Assembly (NCBI RefSeq): GCF_020740795.1
Contig: NC_067302.1
Coordinates: 186,001 to 250,000, forward strand
Origin: Apus apus
Taxonomy: Eukaryota; Chordata; Aves; Apodiformes; Apodidae
Direction: 5' to 3'
DNA length: 64,000 bases
Position numbers and translations under genes: made by a program. The notes beneath the pieces are model-generated. The model did no database searches. It saw only the letters and a program-made list of their open reading frames with translations, and was not told the DNA's origin. Below are positions 49,475 through 62,243 of this stretch, one piece after another. Numbering within the stretch: position 1 is the stretch's first letter; every line of letters starts with the position of its first letter.

Positions 49475-52400
49475 ATCCACAAGCAGCTGGATTGCATGCA
49501 ACATCAGAAGAAAACGTGAAAACATCCAAGGTAAAGAGAAATGTGCTTGAGCTAATTCAAGAGTTTCTTGAGCTTACGTGCATCAAAATCAGCGCATTTT
49601 CAGCTTGGGATGATGCTTTAGAGGTCAATTAGAACACATCAACACATATATGGGAATTACTGACACAGATCTAACCATGTCACACGTATCTGTGCTCACT
49701 CTTTCATGCCTACTCCACCTTTGCCTTTCATGGCATTTGAAGTTCCAGTGCAGTGTGCTTGCTGCTGCCTGCTCCTGCACCCTTGAAAGAGTTGATGGCA
49801 TGACCTGCTACATGTTGTTCACTGGCTCCTAGAGTGGTAGGAGTGCAGTCCTGAAGCAAAGGTGGTGGGTGTGCCACTGAAAAGCACTCTCAGCTGCCTG
49901 GCAGGACTGCTATACCATGATGCAGGTCAGGCAGCCGTCTCACATCACCTGACTCCAGAAGCAGATGCTTTTCTCTCCTACCATGTAGCCTGACACATAA
50001 GCCCAAGCTTCAGGGGTTTTGTAATATTAAACCACCAAAGGCAATTCTTACCAGAGGTAAGAAAGCCTCAGTTCTCATCTCTTCCTGCTGCTCTGTTCCT
50101 TCACAGGCACGCAGTGCACACTCCAGAATGCACGGCTGGTCTTCCCACAATGCTATTTGCAGGGTGTCCAAGTGAAATCTGTCCTGCTACTTCTGAGCTA
50201 AACAATCACAAATCCAACCAAGGATTTTCATGGCAAAAAATCTTATATTTACCAACACACACACACAACCATCAAGTCTGTGATATGAAATCACAAACCT
50301 CAAAAATGGCTAAGTTAATGAGTTAATTTGATGCTAAGTGTGGTTTCATACTATGGCATGGGCTGTACTGCAAGTCAAACTATGAAAATCTATTATTAGA
50401 TTAGCTAAGTAAATTCAAAACTATAAATGTTTACATGCAGCAGTTAGTCCACACAGTACTAATTAAAATCTTTCAAGCCTACACTTTCCCTGTCATGACT
50501 GGAAGGGGCAAAACCACCATCCCACTCATCCCAAACTGGGGCAGATGGTGAGGAAGCACCTGCACTTGGCAGCACAAGTTGTCACTGTCCCCCTTCCCTG
50601 CTTCATCCTGGAACACCCAGAAGCCCACCTGTGAGAACTGGGATCTGCCCACAGAGCCAAGCCAGCCTGTCCACGCTGGCCACCGAGGGAGGATGAGAGC
50701 TGGCACCAAGCATGGCTGGGTTGTGGACAAGAGGTTTCCTGAGGGCCAGGGCAGCGCAAGGGATCAGGCAGCTCAGGGTGGCTGGTGTTACACTGCAAAG
50801 GGCCAAGGAACAGCAATACAGAAATTTCCAGCTCTCACAAAGTATTTACACATGTGACCAGTGGATTTTGCCAGAAGACCAGTGGATTTTGCTGGCCCAA
50901 TTTCAATAGAGCTGATCAGACCCTGGATGATAGGGCTCAGAAGTTGCTTTGTGAGGAAGGTATTTGAGGTTCACCCAATCCAATGAAGGTCAAACAGGGC
51001 CAAAATTGCTGTGACTTAATAAATTCAGAAACTTTTCCACTGCAGTCCTCTAAATGCGGTGTCTGTGTTCCTGTATTCACTTTGTGTGAGCAGGAGCTTT
51101 ACAAAGGCAGCACATCCAAACTCACCACAAAAATAAAGGTGGTGATAATACAACCATCAATCAGAAAAAGAAGGGGTGACAAAGGGAAATCATTAGGCTG
51201 CAGCTTCAATCGTGCATTCCCGTGCAAGGTGCCCTGAGTCGCTGCAGCGGTAGCAGTTGACTTCACAAGAACAAGGTGTTGGCAGAGATACAAACACAGG
51301 GAAACAAGCAGCAATGCCTAATATGCTCAGGGGATGTTACCACAGACATGACAGACTTTGGACCAGATCCTCAGACTGAAATTTTACAGTCATTTTTAGG
51401 TGGCCTTCCACTGTTCCTGCCCCCACGCTTCCCTCACCTGGCCAGACAAAGGGAGCTCTGCAGCCAGGCTAGAAATTAGGCAGGGTTAAAGGAGGTGGAG
51501 GAGAGGCTGATGGTTAATTTTCACCTAGATCAGCTCCCTCCACGTGGTTGCACACAGTTTGGGTCAGCTGGTGCAGGGCTGGAAAGAGCATCTGGAGGAG
51601 AAAGCATCTGGGATGAGGGGAAAGGCAAATCCACCTCCTCCAGCCACAGAGCCCACCTGCACTCACAGTACCTCCCAAACTGTGCCTGGAGAGGATGTGA
51701 GAATCCTTGTCCCTGCTCCAAGCGGAGTTGCAGCAGGGAGCAGCAGCTCTCAGCTGACCACTGTCACACAGAAACAAATTTATCTCCTGACGTTACTTTA
51801 TAGCTGTGTATTCTGGCAACTTTGTTCCTAAGTGAATAAATTAGCCATTTAGCTGTGGATCCTAAACCAGTTCCACCATCCACACAGTTTATTCAGCTCT
51901 CAAGGCAGAAGGCTGCATAACAGGCTGATTACTAAGCCCAACATTTAAACTCCTTTTTGCTGAACACCCTCTCTCCTTTCAGCCCTTTAAGAGTGCATTC
52001 ACCTTTCTGGAGTGTGCTTCTGTGAGAATCTCAAACATTCAGGAATGCAAAAATTAAATTTGCTACGCAGTGCAAGAAAGCACTGAAATACTCTCATCTC
52101 CCTTTTACAGAGAAGGAAATAGAAACTGCCTGTGCGTGGTGTTTATGCTTCTGTGCATCCTGCCAGTGCTCTTAGGTAAGGCTGCTTGTTGCACCTGCAT
52201 ATCTTACTCCACCCTGGTGAGGGTTAAAGAGCACAGGGCTGAACTGTGCCTTAACAGCCTCTTATCTGCCACGATTAGGGGCTCCTCACTGCCAAAACCT
52301 AGGAAGAGAAAGCTCTCAAATCCAGAGAGATGTGACTGTCCAGTGTCGGCAATGGGTGGTCACAGTCACCACCAGCGGAAGGCTGCAAACGACTGAGCTT

Positions 52401-54328
52401 GGACTGGGAGATGAATCCCACCTTTGGTGACTATGAAGAGAAGATGAAGTAAAGGACTCAAAGGCCTCCAAACATGCATCCTGCCTAAAGCAGAGGGAAT
52501 AACAGCATGGAAGGATGAAGCAGACCACCAGCACCAGAGATGCAGGAAATGCTGCCAAGCGACCCTTGACCCTCAACTGTCACCAAGTATTTGTAAACTC
52601 TTGTGCTTTCTACTTCACATGTGCAGATCCAAACACTGACTTAGATTTCTGCAGATGTAACTAACAAAGCCATAACCACCACACGGGTGGTGACACGATC
52701 TTGTTACAGAGCTCTACAACACAAGCAAGAGCAGCAGGGGTTTCAAGGGTTCCTATGACTTGCGTTACACAAGTGATTGCAAAGTACGTTACTGGTACTA
52801 GTCATCACCATGTGAATCTTTCTATCCAAATGGCCTCCTAAAATGATTATTTGCTTCATTTTAGTATAACAGTTGTATAAAAACTGTCCTATTTTGCCAT
52901 TTGGCTCAGTTACACCAGCCACACTTTCTGAAAAGCTTCCAGAACGAAGGAGGTACATATTGTCTGGCTCCTCAGCAACCGCAGCCCTCAGTGGGAAGGA
53001 AAGGTTTCACAGAGGACGAACACAACCTCAGAGTGCCTGTGTACATACTATGGTAAAGTCATGCTCAAAGATGTAATCACCACCCCATTTTACCAAACAA
53101 AATAATGTGGTCTAGATTGTAAGGCATATTAGGCTTTTAAACATTACCATTTCTGGTAACAGCCACATTGGAGAGTACTCTTTTTTAACATGAGCTATTT
53201 TTGTCTACAATTCCTAATTCACAATAAATAAATTCAGTAACTTACTTTCAGCTGGGCCAACTTTTCAGAGCACATAGAAAAACAGAGGGCTAGCAAAAGA
53301 GCCCAAATTGCCATAACTTCTTTTGACTTCCTATAAAGTAGGAACTGGTCAGATTGCCCAGTACTGGAGTGAAGAAAAGTTACCATTTATAGGATTATGG
53401 GGAAACTGAGGCTGAAGGCCTCCTCAGAACAGAATACAGGCAAACAGGCTAGTTAACAGGGAACTGTCTGCTCTTCAATTGCTCCATTCTCCTACACCCC
53501 CTTACCCTGATTCACTCCTGCCCACAGGAGCTTTGAGCCACACATCGTACAAACCCACAACAACCATTTCTCCACATCCTCTGCCTCTCTCAGTGCTTTG
53601 GTAGCAGAGCACTGGCTGCCTGACCCATCCCAGCTGCCTGGGCACAATCCCGGTAAGGGGGCCCTGAGCCTGGGAGGGGTCCTGCCCCCCAGATCCCACA
53701 CACAACCATTGCTCCCTTGTACCTCTTGTAGCCCAGGCAGGCAGTGCCCACCAGACCATTTTCTGCCATCCTTACCACTGCAGAGCTGACACAACAGAGG
53801 AATTCTGCTCCCACGAGCACCACAGACGTGAACCAGCCATGGAGCGCACTGCCCCTGCCAGAACAGGCTGCTGGTCACAGGCTGCGTTAACCCACCAGAG
53901 CACACAGCTGTCGGTTTTGTAATCACACAGAGAGCAGAAACACTGAGGAACACTGTCCCTCCTCAGTACCCAGCTGGCCAGGAGATGCTACCTCTGCCAA
54001 GAGACTGCAGGCATGTGGCAAGTAACTACATTTTTTCCCTAAAGTCTGAATGCCAGGGTTGTAAAAATACTTCCCCTTTTCACAGTCATCGCTGTGCGGT
54101 ACCACATGGAGAGGTGCTGGCCCCCCCAGGTGGCCCTCAGGTAGAGACTTGATAAGAAACAACCCACTGCAGTGACTAGCCCTCCTCCCCATGATCTCTG
54201 TGGAAGATTTTAACAGAATTTAAGCACCAATTAAAATCTAATCCCAGTGCGCCTAACTAAAATGTGATTAGTTAGGACGGTTGCTTTAAACTGTGTTTAA
54301 TTGGTTTAAAGGCTTCAGATGCAGCATT
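49475..54328. other. Proximal part of the LUZP1 intron
   Basis: About 4.9 kb without a recognisable gene or transposon. A short CA run lies at about 50255-50268 and a 21-base tandem duplication at 50856-50896. Confidence 0.4.
50856..50896. repeat. Two-copy tandem duplication, 21-base unit
   Basis: GACCAGTGGATTTTGCCAGAA is followed directly by GACCAGTGGATTTTGCTGGC. The first 16 bases of the unit are identical. Confidence 0.85.
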
Positions 54329-54372
54329 AGAAGAGGGGAAAAAAAAAAAAAAAAGAAAAAAAAAAAAAAAGC
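54329..54372 (+). repeat. Homopurine tract, mostly poly-A
   Basis: A purine run of about 44 bases, AGAAGAGGGG followed by two A stretches split by one G. Confidence 0.9.
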
Positions 54373-55364
54373 AGATTTGCAATGAAAGCAGAGTCATCAA
54401 GAACAACCTTGGGTTGGGTCACCACCCAACGTCTGCTGTTCCACTTGCTTTGCCTGCTAGTGCGTGGGACACCTGGCACAGCCTGGCATGGTACTTTTAA
54501 GAAATTTTATGAAGAGAAAAAAGGGTTTGCAACACTCCATCAATGAATGCCCTCACAACGGGAGAGCAAAGGAAGGCTAAAGTGATTAACAAAGGCAGAG
54601 CATCGGAAAAGATCACATATAAAAGTGAGAACATTTTAAGTTGTACGAGAACTGTGGGTAGGCTGGGGAGAGAAGGCAGGATCCAGAGAAAGTGAGCAAC
54701 AAGAAAGGAAGTATATGACTGCAGCGAAGAAAAAAAAAAAAAAGTTATTTACAGAAATCCCAGGCTTTGAGCGCCTGGAAACCTCAAAAATCTCAACTAC
54801 ACCAACACACAAGGATGCACACGACGGGTTTAAGACCTTCCCTGAAGTCAGCTCGCAGCAGCCCCTGCAGGAACGTGCCCTTCCCGGGCGGGACCGGGCG
54901 CTGGAGGGGCCGCTCTCCCGTCAGGAAAGTCGCTGTTCCGGTCACGTCGGAAGGATCCGCCGGCGGCTCCATTTCCGAGCGGGAGCCGAGGTCCCGCGGG
55001 AGCCGCAGGGCCGGGAGGCCCGGGCAGGGCAGGGGGGTCCCCGCCGCCGACACAGCCCGGGCGGCCCGGCCCCGCGGCGCCCGCCCGGGCAGGGAGCGCG
55101 CTCTGCGGCCGCGGAGACAAAGCGGATGCCTCAAATTCCTCCCCGCCCCGCCGGTCTGGCGGGACTGCGGCTCCCCCCGCCCGCGCCCTCGTCGCCCACC
55201 CCCGCCTACCTGGGCAGCGGGAGCGGCCGCGGCTCCTCCCGCCCGCGGCGCGCTCGGGCCGGCGGGGCAGCCGCGCTTGGGCAGCCGCAGCCCGCGGGGC
55301 TCCGGGCTCGGCGGCGGGTGCGGGCGCTGACAATGAGGGGAGGGACGCGGGGCCGGGCGGTGCT

Positions 55365-55372
55365 TGACGTCA
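55365..55372. promoter_or_regulatory. CRE palindrome
   Basis: TGACGTCA, the full cAMP-response element bound by CREB/ATF, in the CpG island beside a GC box. Confidence 0.55.
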
Positions 55373-55415
55373 AGCGGAGCGGGGCGGGGGCTGCCGGGCC
55401 GGCCGCGGGGCCAGC

Positions 55416-55427
55416 GCCGCCATTTTG
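55416..55427 (-). promoter_or_regulatory. YY1 site
   Basis: On the minus strand CAAAATGGCGGC, a close match to the YY1 consensus AARATGGCGGC. Its orientation agrees with LUZP1 transcription. Confidence 0.6.
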
Positions 55428-55800
55428 GGGGGAAAGGGCCGGGCCCGGGTTGGGGCGGCCCGGGTGGGCGCCCCGGGCGCGGCCCCCGCAGCGGCGCGGG
55501 AGGGGAAGGCGGAGCGGGCAGGGGCTGCCCGCGGTGGTTGCTGTGGGACGGAGCGCGGGGTGCGGTGAGCCCCTCTGGCGATGGGACTCCCGGTGGGTTT
55601 GGGTGTGAGAGTCACCCACCCCGCGTCTCTCGGTGGTTCCTCTCGGGGCTGCCACCAGCCTGGGCTCCACTAGCACCTCGGGGCTCCGGAGGGGCCGGTG
55701 CGGGGTGAGAACTGCCGGGGCCTCACGGGCACTGCCGGCAGGAGTCCTGGGAGCGGGGCAGGCAGCCCCACGCCGGGTGGCGGAGAGCGGTTTGTCCTGC

Positions 55801-58363
55801 AGGCCTTCCTTGCAACTCGTCTTCTCTGTTCATCTCTTGGGAATTTGGGACTTGGCATTGAATCAAGAGGTCACGCAGCTGTGGTTCTTTCCAACTTTCT
55901 TATGTGCAGCCCAAAGATGTTTAGATGGAATCAGAGAAGAGACCTCCCAGCACTAACTGGGAAAACTTGCTCAAAGTGTTACTCATCTGTGAGCAAAGTG
56001 CCAGGACTTGGGTGATGCTGTGCGGGAGGGTGGCACAGAAACAGTCGGAGGAGCAATGGCTCAACGCGTTGGTGCATCACGGGGCTGCAATTGCCCAACC
56101 GAGTCAACAGGGAAGCTGGGGAGTGCTTCCAGCCGTGCAGCTGGGTATGGCAGTCTTAGAATGAATGCATCATCCTCTTCAGACAGTAGGTGTGTTAGCT
56201 AAAACTGTATTTCCAGTGCTGTTTTATTTCAAAGCCAAAGGAAGATGCTTGGAGTGCTGGGTGGTTTGGCTTGTAATGCTCTGATAGAATATTGTGCGTG
56301 CTGTACACTGAGTTAAAATGTTCCTCTTTGGTCCTGTTCCAGATCACAGTCTGAAATTTGCTTGTTCTGGATGAAGTATCAACACTTTAAAGTGAATTGT
56401 CTAGGCTTACAGTTAAAATCCAAGCTCACACATAGATGAAGAGTGAACAAGACCTTACTTGTAGGCAAACTGAGGAGGGCCTATGTTCAGTCATTCTAAC
56501 TGGGGAAAGTATTTGCTTTCCTGGAACTGCACCTGCACACCAGCATTCAGCACTGGAGGCACACGTTCCATGTGCTCTGCTGCAGTCACATTGATCGGTT
56601 TCTTGGTTCTGTGCTTTACAGATACTGCTTCTAGTTTCCGAACTGGAACGAGGGAGGTTTGCTAATATAATGCCAGCTCATTCAATCCATCTAGGGGTGG
56701 GTGTAACTGGGAGCTGGGAAAAAAAAAAAAAAAAAAAAAGGCAGATTTTTATTTCAGCATGTGCTAAATGCATGTGCTCCAAGCTTGCCATGAGTTGTGT
56801 AAATTAGAGCCTAGGGTGCCTTCCGTGCAATTCTTGGATGTGCTGTGCTGGGAGAGGAATGAGGCTCTGCTTGGGTACCTTTTCATAGAATCTATGGGGA
56901 CACTTATTGCTGCAGCATGATATTGGTTCATTAAGTGTTTCCAAAAGGCATGAAACAAATGAGGGGAAGAAAATTCTGTCAGGGGCTGCTAGGAAATCAC
57001 AACAATGCCTTATCTGACCAAGAAGACTGAGATGTTGGGCAAGTGTTGTTATATGTTTGGCATATTTTATACTCTTTTTCAGACATAGTCTACTTGCTGT
57101 TGTCCTCATCAGTTTCCACAGTGAAAACATCTGAAAGTGTATCAAAGGCCTAAATGCCCTCCTGGATATGGATGTGTGCAGCCAAATTGAGAAGATCCAA
57201 CTCCATGTCAAGTTCTCAATATGGAGAACAAGAATGAGTTTAGAACCTTGCAATGTTGGAGGCCAAAACCTCTGGTTATGAGGCCAGAGGTGAAGATGGC
57301 TCGGGTGGCATTGCTCCTGCAGAACCTGCTCGTACTGGGAGCAAAATAGAGGATGTGAGACACACTCATCTTCTGAATCAATTAATTGAGAGATGCTGTG
57401 GGTGTACCACCCCACATGCAAAGTAAGGATAATACTTTATCTTGTTCACTGTAGTTCTGGAAGTACACAAGTTTGGTGACACCGGGCAGGTCCAGGATCA
57501 ATCTTCCAGGGACAACCACCACGTGTGTATGAAGGTAGGGTTTTATAATGGGGATTCTTCAAGAAAATCTCTTCATCCTATTTTGTGGTTGTAGCAAAAC
57601 TGGATCTGAAAAATACTTCAGCATTCTGAGGAGGTCTGCAACGACAGATCTCTCAGGTAGATGCAAAATGTCTGGTAGGCTCTGGCATGTCTTTCAAGAA
57701 AGGTGAATACCTGCATGCTCCATACAGGCTGTCTGCAGTAAACAGAAGTTTATGGCAGTGTCTGAAAATGTAGACCTCATGGTGACTTGCAAACACAACC
57801 TTAGTGATCCCTGGTCAGAAAAGAACCAGCACTTTCTTTCTGGATAGAAAGAGCACTGTGCAAAGCCCATGAATTTCAAAGGCTTGAAGTTCTAAGAGAT
57901 GACATCTGACACAAAGTTACAACAGCCTTCCTGAGCACCAGGTGGGGCCCATGAGACAAGCCACCCTCTCACTGAAGTGGTTTAAACCTCTTGCAAGATG
58001 TGTGAACTTAAAATATAAATATACACCAGTTGGTGGAAAATTAGTGTGATTCTCTCCATCTGAACAAGGGTGTTAAAGTCTGGTTAGGCCAGTCACCCAT
58101 GACTGAGTGTGCCAGGGGCGAGCGTTTCTCTCCCAGTGCAGTCCTGTTGACTCACTGTACGGGTTCCACGTGGATCCAAACATATGTGGAAGGTGGACAC
58201 CTGCTAAAGTGCACATACCCTGAGCGTAGCATAACATCACAGGTATGAGGAAAGCATGTTCTCTGCTTCCTCACAGATATTTTGTGGAATTGGCTTCTCG
58301 CATTCTCTAGCTTCCCCATCCTAGGCTCAGGAACTGCACTGACGGTAGTGTCCTGCAGGAGTA
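55801..58363. other. Upstream intergenic region, no gene assigned
   Basis: About 2.5 kb upstream of the LUZP1 promoter. A 21-A run lies at 56719-56739. A minus-strand open frame of 205 codons (57421-56804) has no motif I recognise, and its reading is rich in Cys, His and Leu. It could be chance or a decayed repeat. No splice-bounded exon is evident. Confidence 0.35.
56719..56739. repeat. Poly-A homopolymer, 21 bases
   Basis: Uninterrupted A run. Confidence 0.92.
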
Positions 58364-58820
58364 ATAGAACCATAGAATGATTTGGGTTGGAAGGGACTTT
58401 AAGGATCACCCAGTTCCACCCCCCCTGCATGGGCAGGGACACCTCCCACCAGACCCGGTTGCTCCAAACCCCATCCAGCTTGCTCTTGAACACTTCCAGG
58501 GATGGAGCAGCCACAGCTTTTCTGGGCAACCTGTCCCAGCATCTCACCACCCTCACAGGGAAGAACTTTTCCTAATGTCCAGCCTGAACCTCCCCTCTTT
58601 AACCTTCAAACCATTGCCCCTTGTCCTCTCACTACACACTCGTGTAAAAACCCCTACCCCAGCTTTCTTGTAGGCCCCTTCAGATATTGGAAAGCTGCTA
58701 TAAGGACACCACGGAACCTCCTCTTCTCTAGGCTGAACCACCCCAACTTCCTCAGCCTGTCCTCATAGGGGAGGTGCTCCAGCCCTCTGGTCATTTTCGT
58801 GGCCTCCTCTGGAATGCAGT
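58364..58820 (-). mobile_element. CR1 LINE 3' end, reverse orientation
   Basis: Starts with the reversed tail AACCATAGAATGATTTGGGT, then the reversed GTTGGAAGGGACTTTAAGGA block, the complement of the 3' coding block (reverse reading RVVRCWDRLPRKAVAAPSLEVF, about 58556-58490), and ends in the reversed block for RGLEHLPYEDRLRKLG (about 58785-58735). Several stops are present. Confidence 0.94.
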
Positions 58821-58869
58821 ACTGAGAACTGTCCTGATGTAATGCTCAGGGTGAACCACAAACTAGAGG

Positions 58870-59460
58870 GCAGAATTGCTCTCCACTATCCCTCCCCTTC
58901 ACCCTCCTAAAGGAAGACAAAGGAGAATAAGGAGGAGAGACTTAAAGGTTGGAAATTGAAAACTGGAACAAGTTTACTGCAACATGGAAAAAAGGGAGTA
59001 ACACATGGGGTGAGGAACAGATACACAAACTTATATACAGATACCTAAAAAAACAGGAATAGGTGGATGAGAGTCCATTGCAGCAAGGCCACTTCAGGAG
59101 AGGGGTCCACAGCTCCTCACAGCATCTGGTGAAGTTGGATTCTGGAGAGTATGTGGCAAGTTGAAGGACTTCCGAGCAGCACCAGCAGCAAGGAAGAAAG
59201 GCATGGGAGTAAGCGGCTGAGCTTCCAGTTCTCCTGGCTTTTGTAGAGTATGGCAGGAAGTGGGAGGGAATACTCACCCCTCTCTGTTCTGACCCTCCCA
59301 AGTCCTTCAGGGTCCTAAAGACCCTCGTAGAGGTGTCAACAATCTGCTGGGTTTACTCCAAGAAGAACATGGTGGTGATGGGACAAAGAATTGACTGAGA
59401 GCTTGAGGTGTTTAGTGATGCTGGTTTTTGACATTTCGTGGTCCACCCCTGTAACCTGGC
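58870..59460 (-). mobile_element. Possible LTR-like segment
   Basis: Read on the minus strand, this stretch has a TATA-like CTACAAAAG (about 59247-59239), then a C/T-rich leader and, further on, GCAGTAAACTTG, which could be a mutated poly(A) signal region. Its right edge ends in GGCA and its left edge is unclear. The overall look is that of an avian retroviral LTR, but no target duplication was found and no family is recognised. Confidence 0.25.
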
Positions 59461-59702
59461 AAACATTCAGCCATCTGAACCACTCCCCAAGGGCAAGGAA
59501 GGCATCGTGACAGCTGTGTGCCTGCTGCTACCTGCCAGCCTGCCATCTGTTGGCTGGTGGTGGGGCACTTGGGACATCCAGGCTTGAACAGGGGCTAGGC
59601 ACAGAGCTTGTCTCTGCCCACATCTCAGCAATCCCATCGTGTGTACCGGATGTGGAAGGATGTATGTAATGAGGGGGACCAGCAGCAGGGCATGATTAAC
59701 CA

Positions 59703-59722
59703 TTAACCCTTAACCCTTAACC
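59703..59722. repeat. Short (TTAACCC)n repeat
   Basis: Nearly three tandem copies of TTAACCC, next to two further TTAACC-like strings. It is one base different from the vertebrate telomere unit (CCCTAA) and has a 7-base period. Confidence 0.85.
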
Positions 59723-62198
59723 ATGGGCAGGCTTATCTGTCATATGCTGAATACTCACTAAAAGGCTTCACCATTCAGGGGCATTGTACAGCCCAGAGCT
59801 CTGCTGTTGGGCCCTGGTTGCACTATCAAAAGTTCCCCTGGTTGGCAGATGTCAGACTTTGGAAATAGCAGCTAAGTCATAACTCCTGAAGAGGAGTCCT
59901 CCGGGCAGCCCAGGGGTGAACCCTGTTCCAGCAGTGACCAAAGATTTTGAGACCTCCTACACCATGGCCTCCAGGAGGACAAGGACAGTGACCTCCTCAC
60001 AGCTTTACTCGTCTGATACGCTGTGGAGGAGGCCTCTTCCCAGGGCACAAGGGAGTCATGGGTCTCACAGTGTGCATTCACCATCCTTGTTCATAGTTCA
60101 GCCCCCATCATTATGAAGTTAGAAATCTGGGCACTAAGATGGACTCAGGCTCCAGGGGACAACATTCAGGAGAGGATGAGATGAGAAGGGACAGAAGAGG
60201 GAATGTTTCTCCCCAGAGTAGGCCTTCTCCTTGGTGCATCCTCCATACCATTTGCATGGAACTCACTTGGTCATTGTCATTAGCAGTGTCTGCTGGCTGC
60301 GGCAGTCTGTGCAGGACTTTTCCTGGCACCCAGGGAGGCTACTTAGCAGCTATTGAGGGGACGTCTGGGCAAGTTAAGTTTCTGTCAGTGGTGCTAGCAC
60401 CCTGCTTATGGTTTTGGAAACCCAGCACCCATCCTTCCAAGTCAAGAGACAGCCATTGCAATCATTCCCCTTGGTGAGTCCTCATCAAGCAGTCATGCAA
60501 TCAAGACCAGAATGCTCAATATGGACTGTGAAGGATGCTACTCAGCCTCCTGTGCCCACAAGATGCTAGTAGCATTTGGAAAATCAGCTGCTGCTGGAAG
60601 GAAAGCAGAAGGTTGAAGTTCTTACCACCCATCACAAGTGATGTGAGACAGAAGAGGGAGATGTGGGGCAACAAACTGAACTGGGGGGAAATAACGGGAG
60701 AGAAAGAGCCTTTCACCAAGGTGGCATCTGAACCAACTTCTGGGTGGTGACTCCAGTGCAAGGAAGAGGCAGTGAATGGAAAGCCAGTGGATGACAAATG
60801 TCAGACCTCTGGACACCCCATGGGAAACTACTTGTGAAAGTTCTGTGGGTGATGCAGAAATGACATGGCTGCAGCTAGTGATACCTCGACTGTGGCAACA
60901 GGGCTGGAGCTGCCTGGGCAGATATCTCAGAGAAAAAAGCTTAGTGTTGTGAGGTTAAATAATTAGAAAGTTCCGTCCTGGGAAAGGAAATGTGATACTT
61001 GACCTTGAGGAAAAGAGAATTAAGGAAGCTCTAGCTGCTCCAAGAGGAAGGAACGATATTTTTTTATTATTCACGGGGACTTAGTGCAGTCAATGGAAGC
61101 ACTGGATGAAAGGACAGAAAAGGACAAGTAGAATGGGGAATGTAACAAGCTGAGGAGGCAGACCCAGCTCTTGACTGGACTAGGGAGGTGCTGGACAAAA
61201 GGTATATAGGGAAGATGGGAGCAAAGTAGGGGAGCCCAAGTCACCTTGAAGAGTAAAGGGGACCAGGAAAGGGGGAAAAATACACAGAGGCTGGAACAGG
61301 AAGAGGGATCAGAAGCACAGGGAAGCAGAGGAGGAGGTATGCCAGTGTTGTGCACTTGCTTAGGGTGGGCTGGAGAAGACTGCTTTCCTTGTGGGCAGAT
61401 ATCACTAACAGAGTGAATTAAAGCTGGGAGGGAAGCAGTGATCTCTTTCTCACCTGGAAGACTACCCCTGTGGAGTGGCAACCTCCTCTTTTTATGGTAC
61501 TTGATAGAAAAGGTTGTTTAGTTCCAAGGCTGCAGATTGTTCCAAGGTGCCTGTAAGTAACGTGGGCAGATGTGACCAGAGGTGATGAGGGGTGAAGGGA
61601 AGATGACAAAGACCCATAAAATAATGAATAATGTGGGGAAGTGACAGAAGCTACCAGCATGTCTGATAACAGGGGACCCATGTGGGTATAATAGCTTTAA
61701 ACAAAAGAGGCTCATGCAGTTTATGCACAGCTTGATAGTGTGAGAAGTGGATGGTCACAGGTTGCCACAAACACAAATGGCTTGAGGTTGAAAAGGGATT
61801 AGACAATTTGACAGAGAACAGATTTCTCCATGGCTGTTAAAAATGTCTATCTGAGTCATCTTGCAGTTCATTATGTCCCTGAACTGACTCTTCAGATATT
61901 CTTGGCATTCTGTACTTGCTCTGTTTCTATGGTGAATTTAAATTAGGTGTTTAAGTTGATCTCACAGCTTGCTGATTATGATATATGCAGTTGTGCTTCC
62001 TTCCTTCTGAAACTACTTGTGAGTCCGTGCTGCTTCCGTTGCACCAGTTCTGCCATTTGTTCAGTTAGTTAAACTGGCAGAAAACACAGAGTGAATCCTT
62101 TTCTACCTGTTTAGTGAGCTGAATCCATCCACTGTTTTCTGAGCAGGTGCTATCTATCAAATCAAATTTTCTTGCTTCTCTTTGCAAAGTTAGACCTG

Positions 62199-62243
62199 TT
62201 TTTGTTTTTTGTTTGTTGGTTTGTTTTTTGTTTGTTTGTTTTT
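62199..62243. repeat. TTTG/TTTTTTG simple repeat
   Basis: Imperfect T-rich repeat with G every four to seven bases. Confidence 0.85.

Larger units (their letters stand above)
24566..55209 (-). other. LUZP1: LUZP1 5' intron region
   Basis: About 30.6 kb between the predicted first exon and the main exon. Mammalian LUZP1 has non-coding 5' exons, so one or more further small UTR exons may lie in here, but I could not identify any. CR1 pieces and simple repeats inside are listed separately. The stretches 24.6-27.2, 28.0-36.9, 38.7-41.8, 43.0-46.1, 46.8-48.3 and 49.5-54.8 kb show no recognisable gene. Confidence 0.6.
55210..55445 (-). other. LUZP1: LUZP1 non-coding first exon (predicted)
   Basis: The best minus-strand donor in the CpG island is CAG|GTAGGC at 55210/55209. 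With a start site placed by the YY1 motif at about 55445, this gives a first exon of roughly 235 bases. Splicing to the acceptor at 24566 gives a non-coding leader before the ATG at 24460. The start is an estimate, and other donors or first exons are possible. Confidence 0.4.
54840..55800. promoter_or_regulatory. LUZP1: CpG island, LUZP1 promoter
   Basis: About 1 kb of very GC-rich sequence with dense CpG, in sharp contrast to the flanks. It lies upstream of LUZP1 where its housekeeping-type promoter is expected. Seen inside: a perfect CRE palindrome TGACGTCA (55365-55372), a GC box GGGGCGGGG (55381-55389), and a YY1 motif reading AAAATGGCGGC on the minus strand (55426-55416). In many vertebrate promoters YY1 in this orientation sits just downstream of the start site, so the orientation points to minus-strand transcription from about 55.43-55.46 kb. 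The long open frames across the island on both strands are a composition effect. Divergent transcription to the right is possible. Confidence 0.8.

Noticed and set aside
54715..55608. 297-codon plus-strand frame across the CpG island, and similar frames on both strands
   Set aside because: Very GC-rich sequence has few stop codons, so long frames arise in all directions. The translation is low-complexity Arg/Ala/Gly/Pro with no domain.
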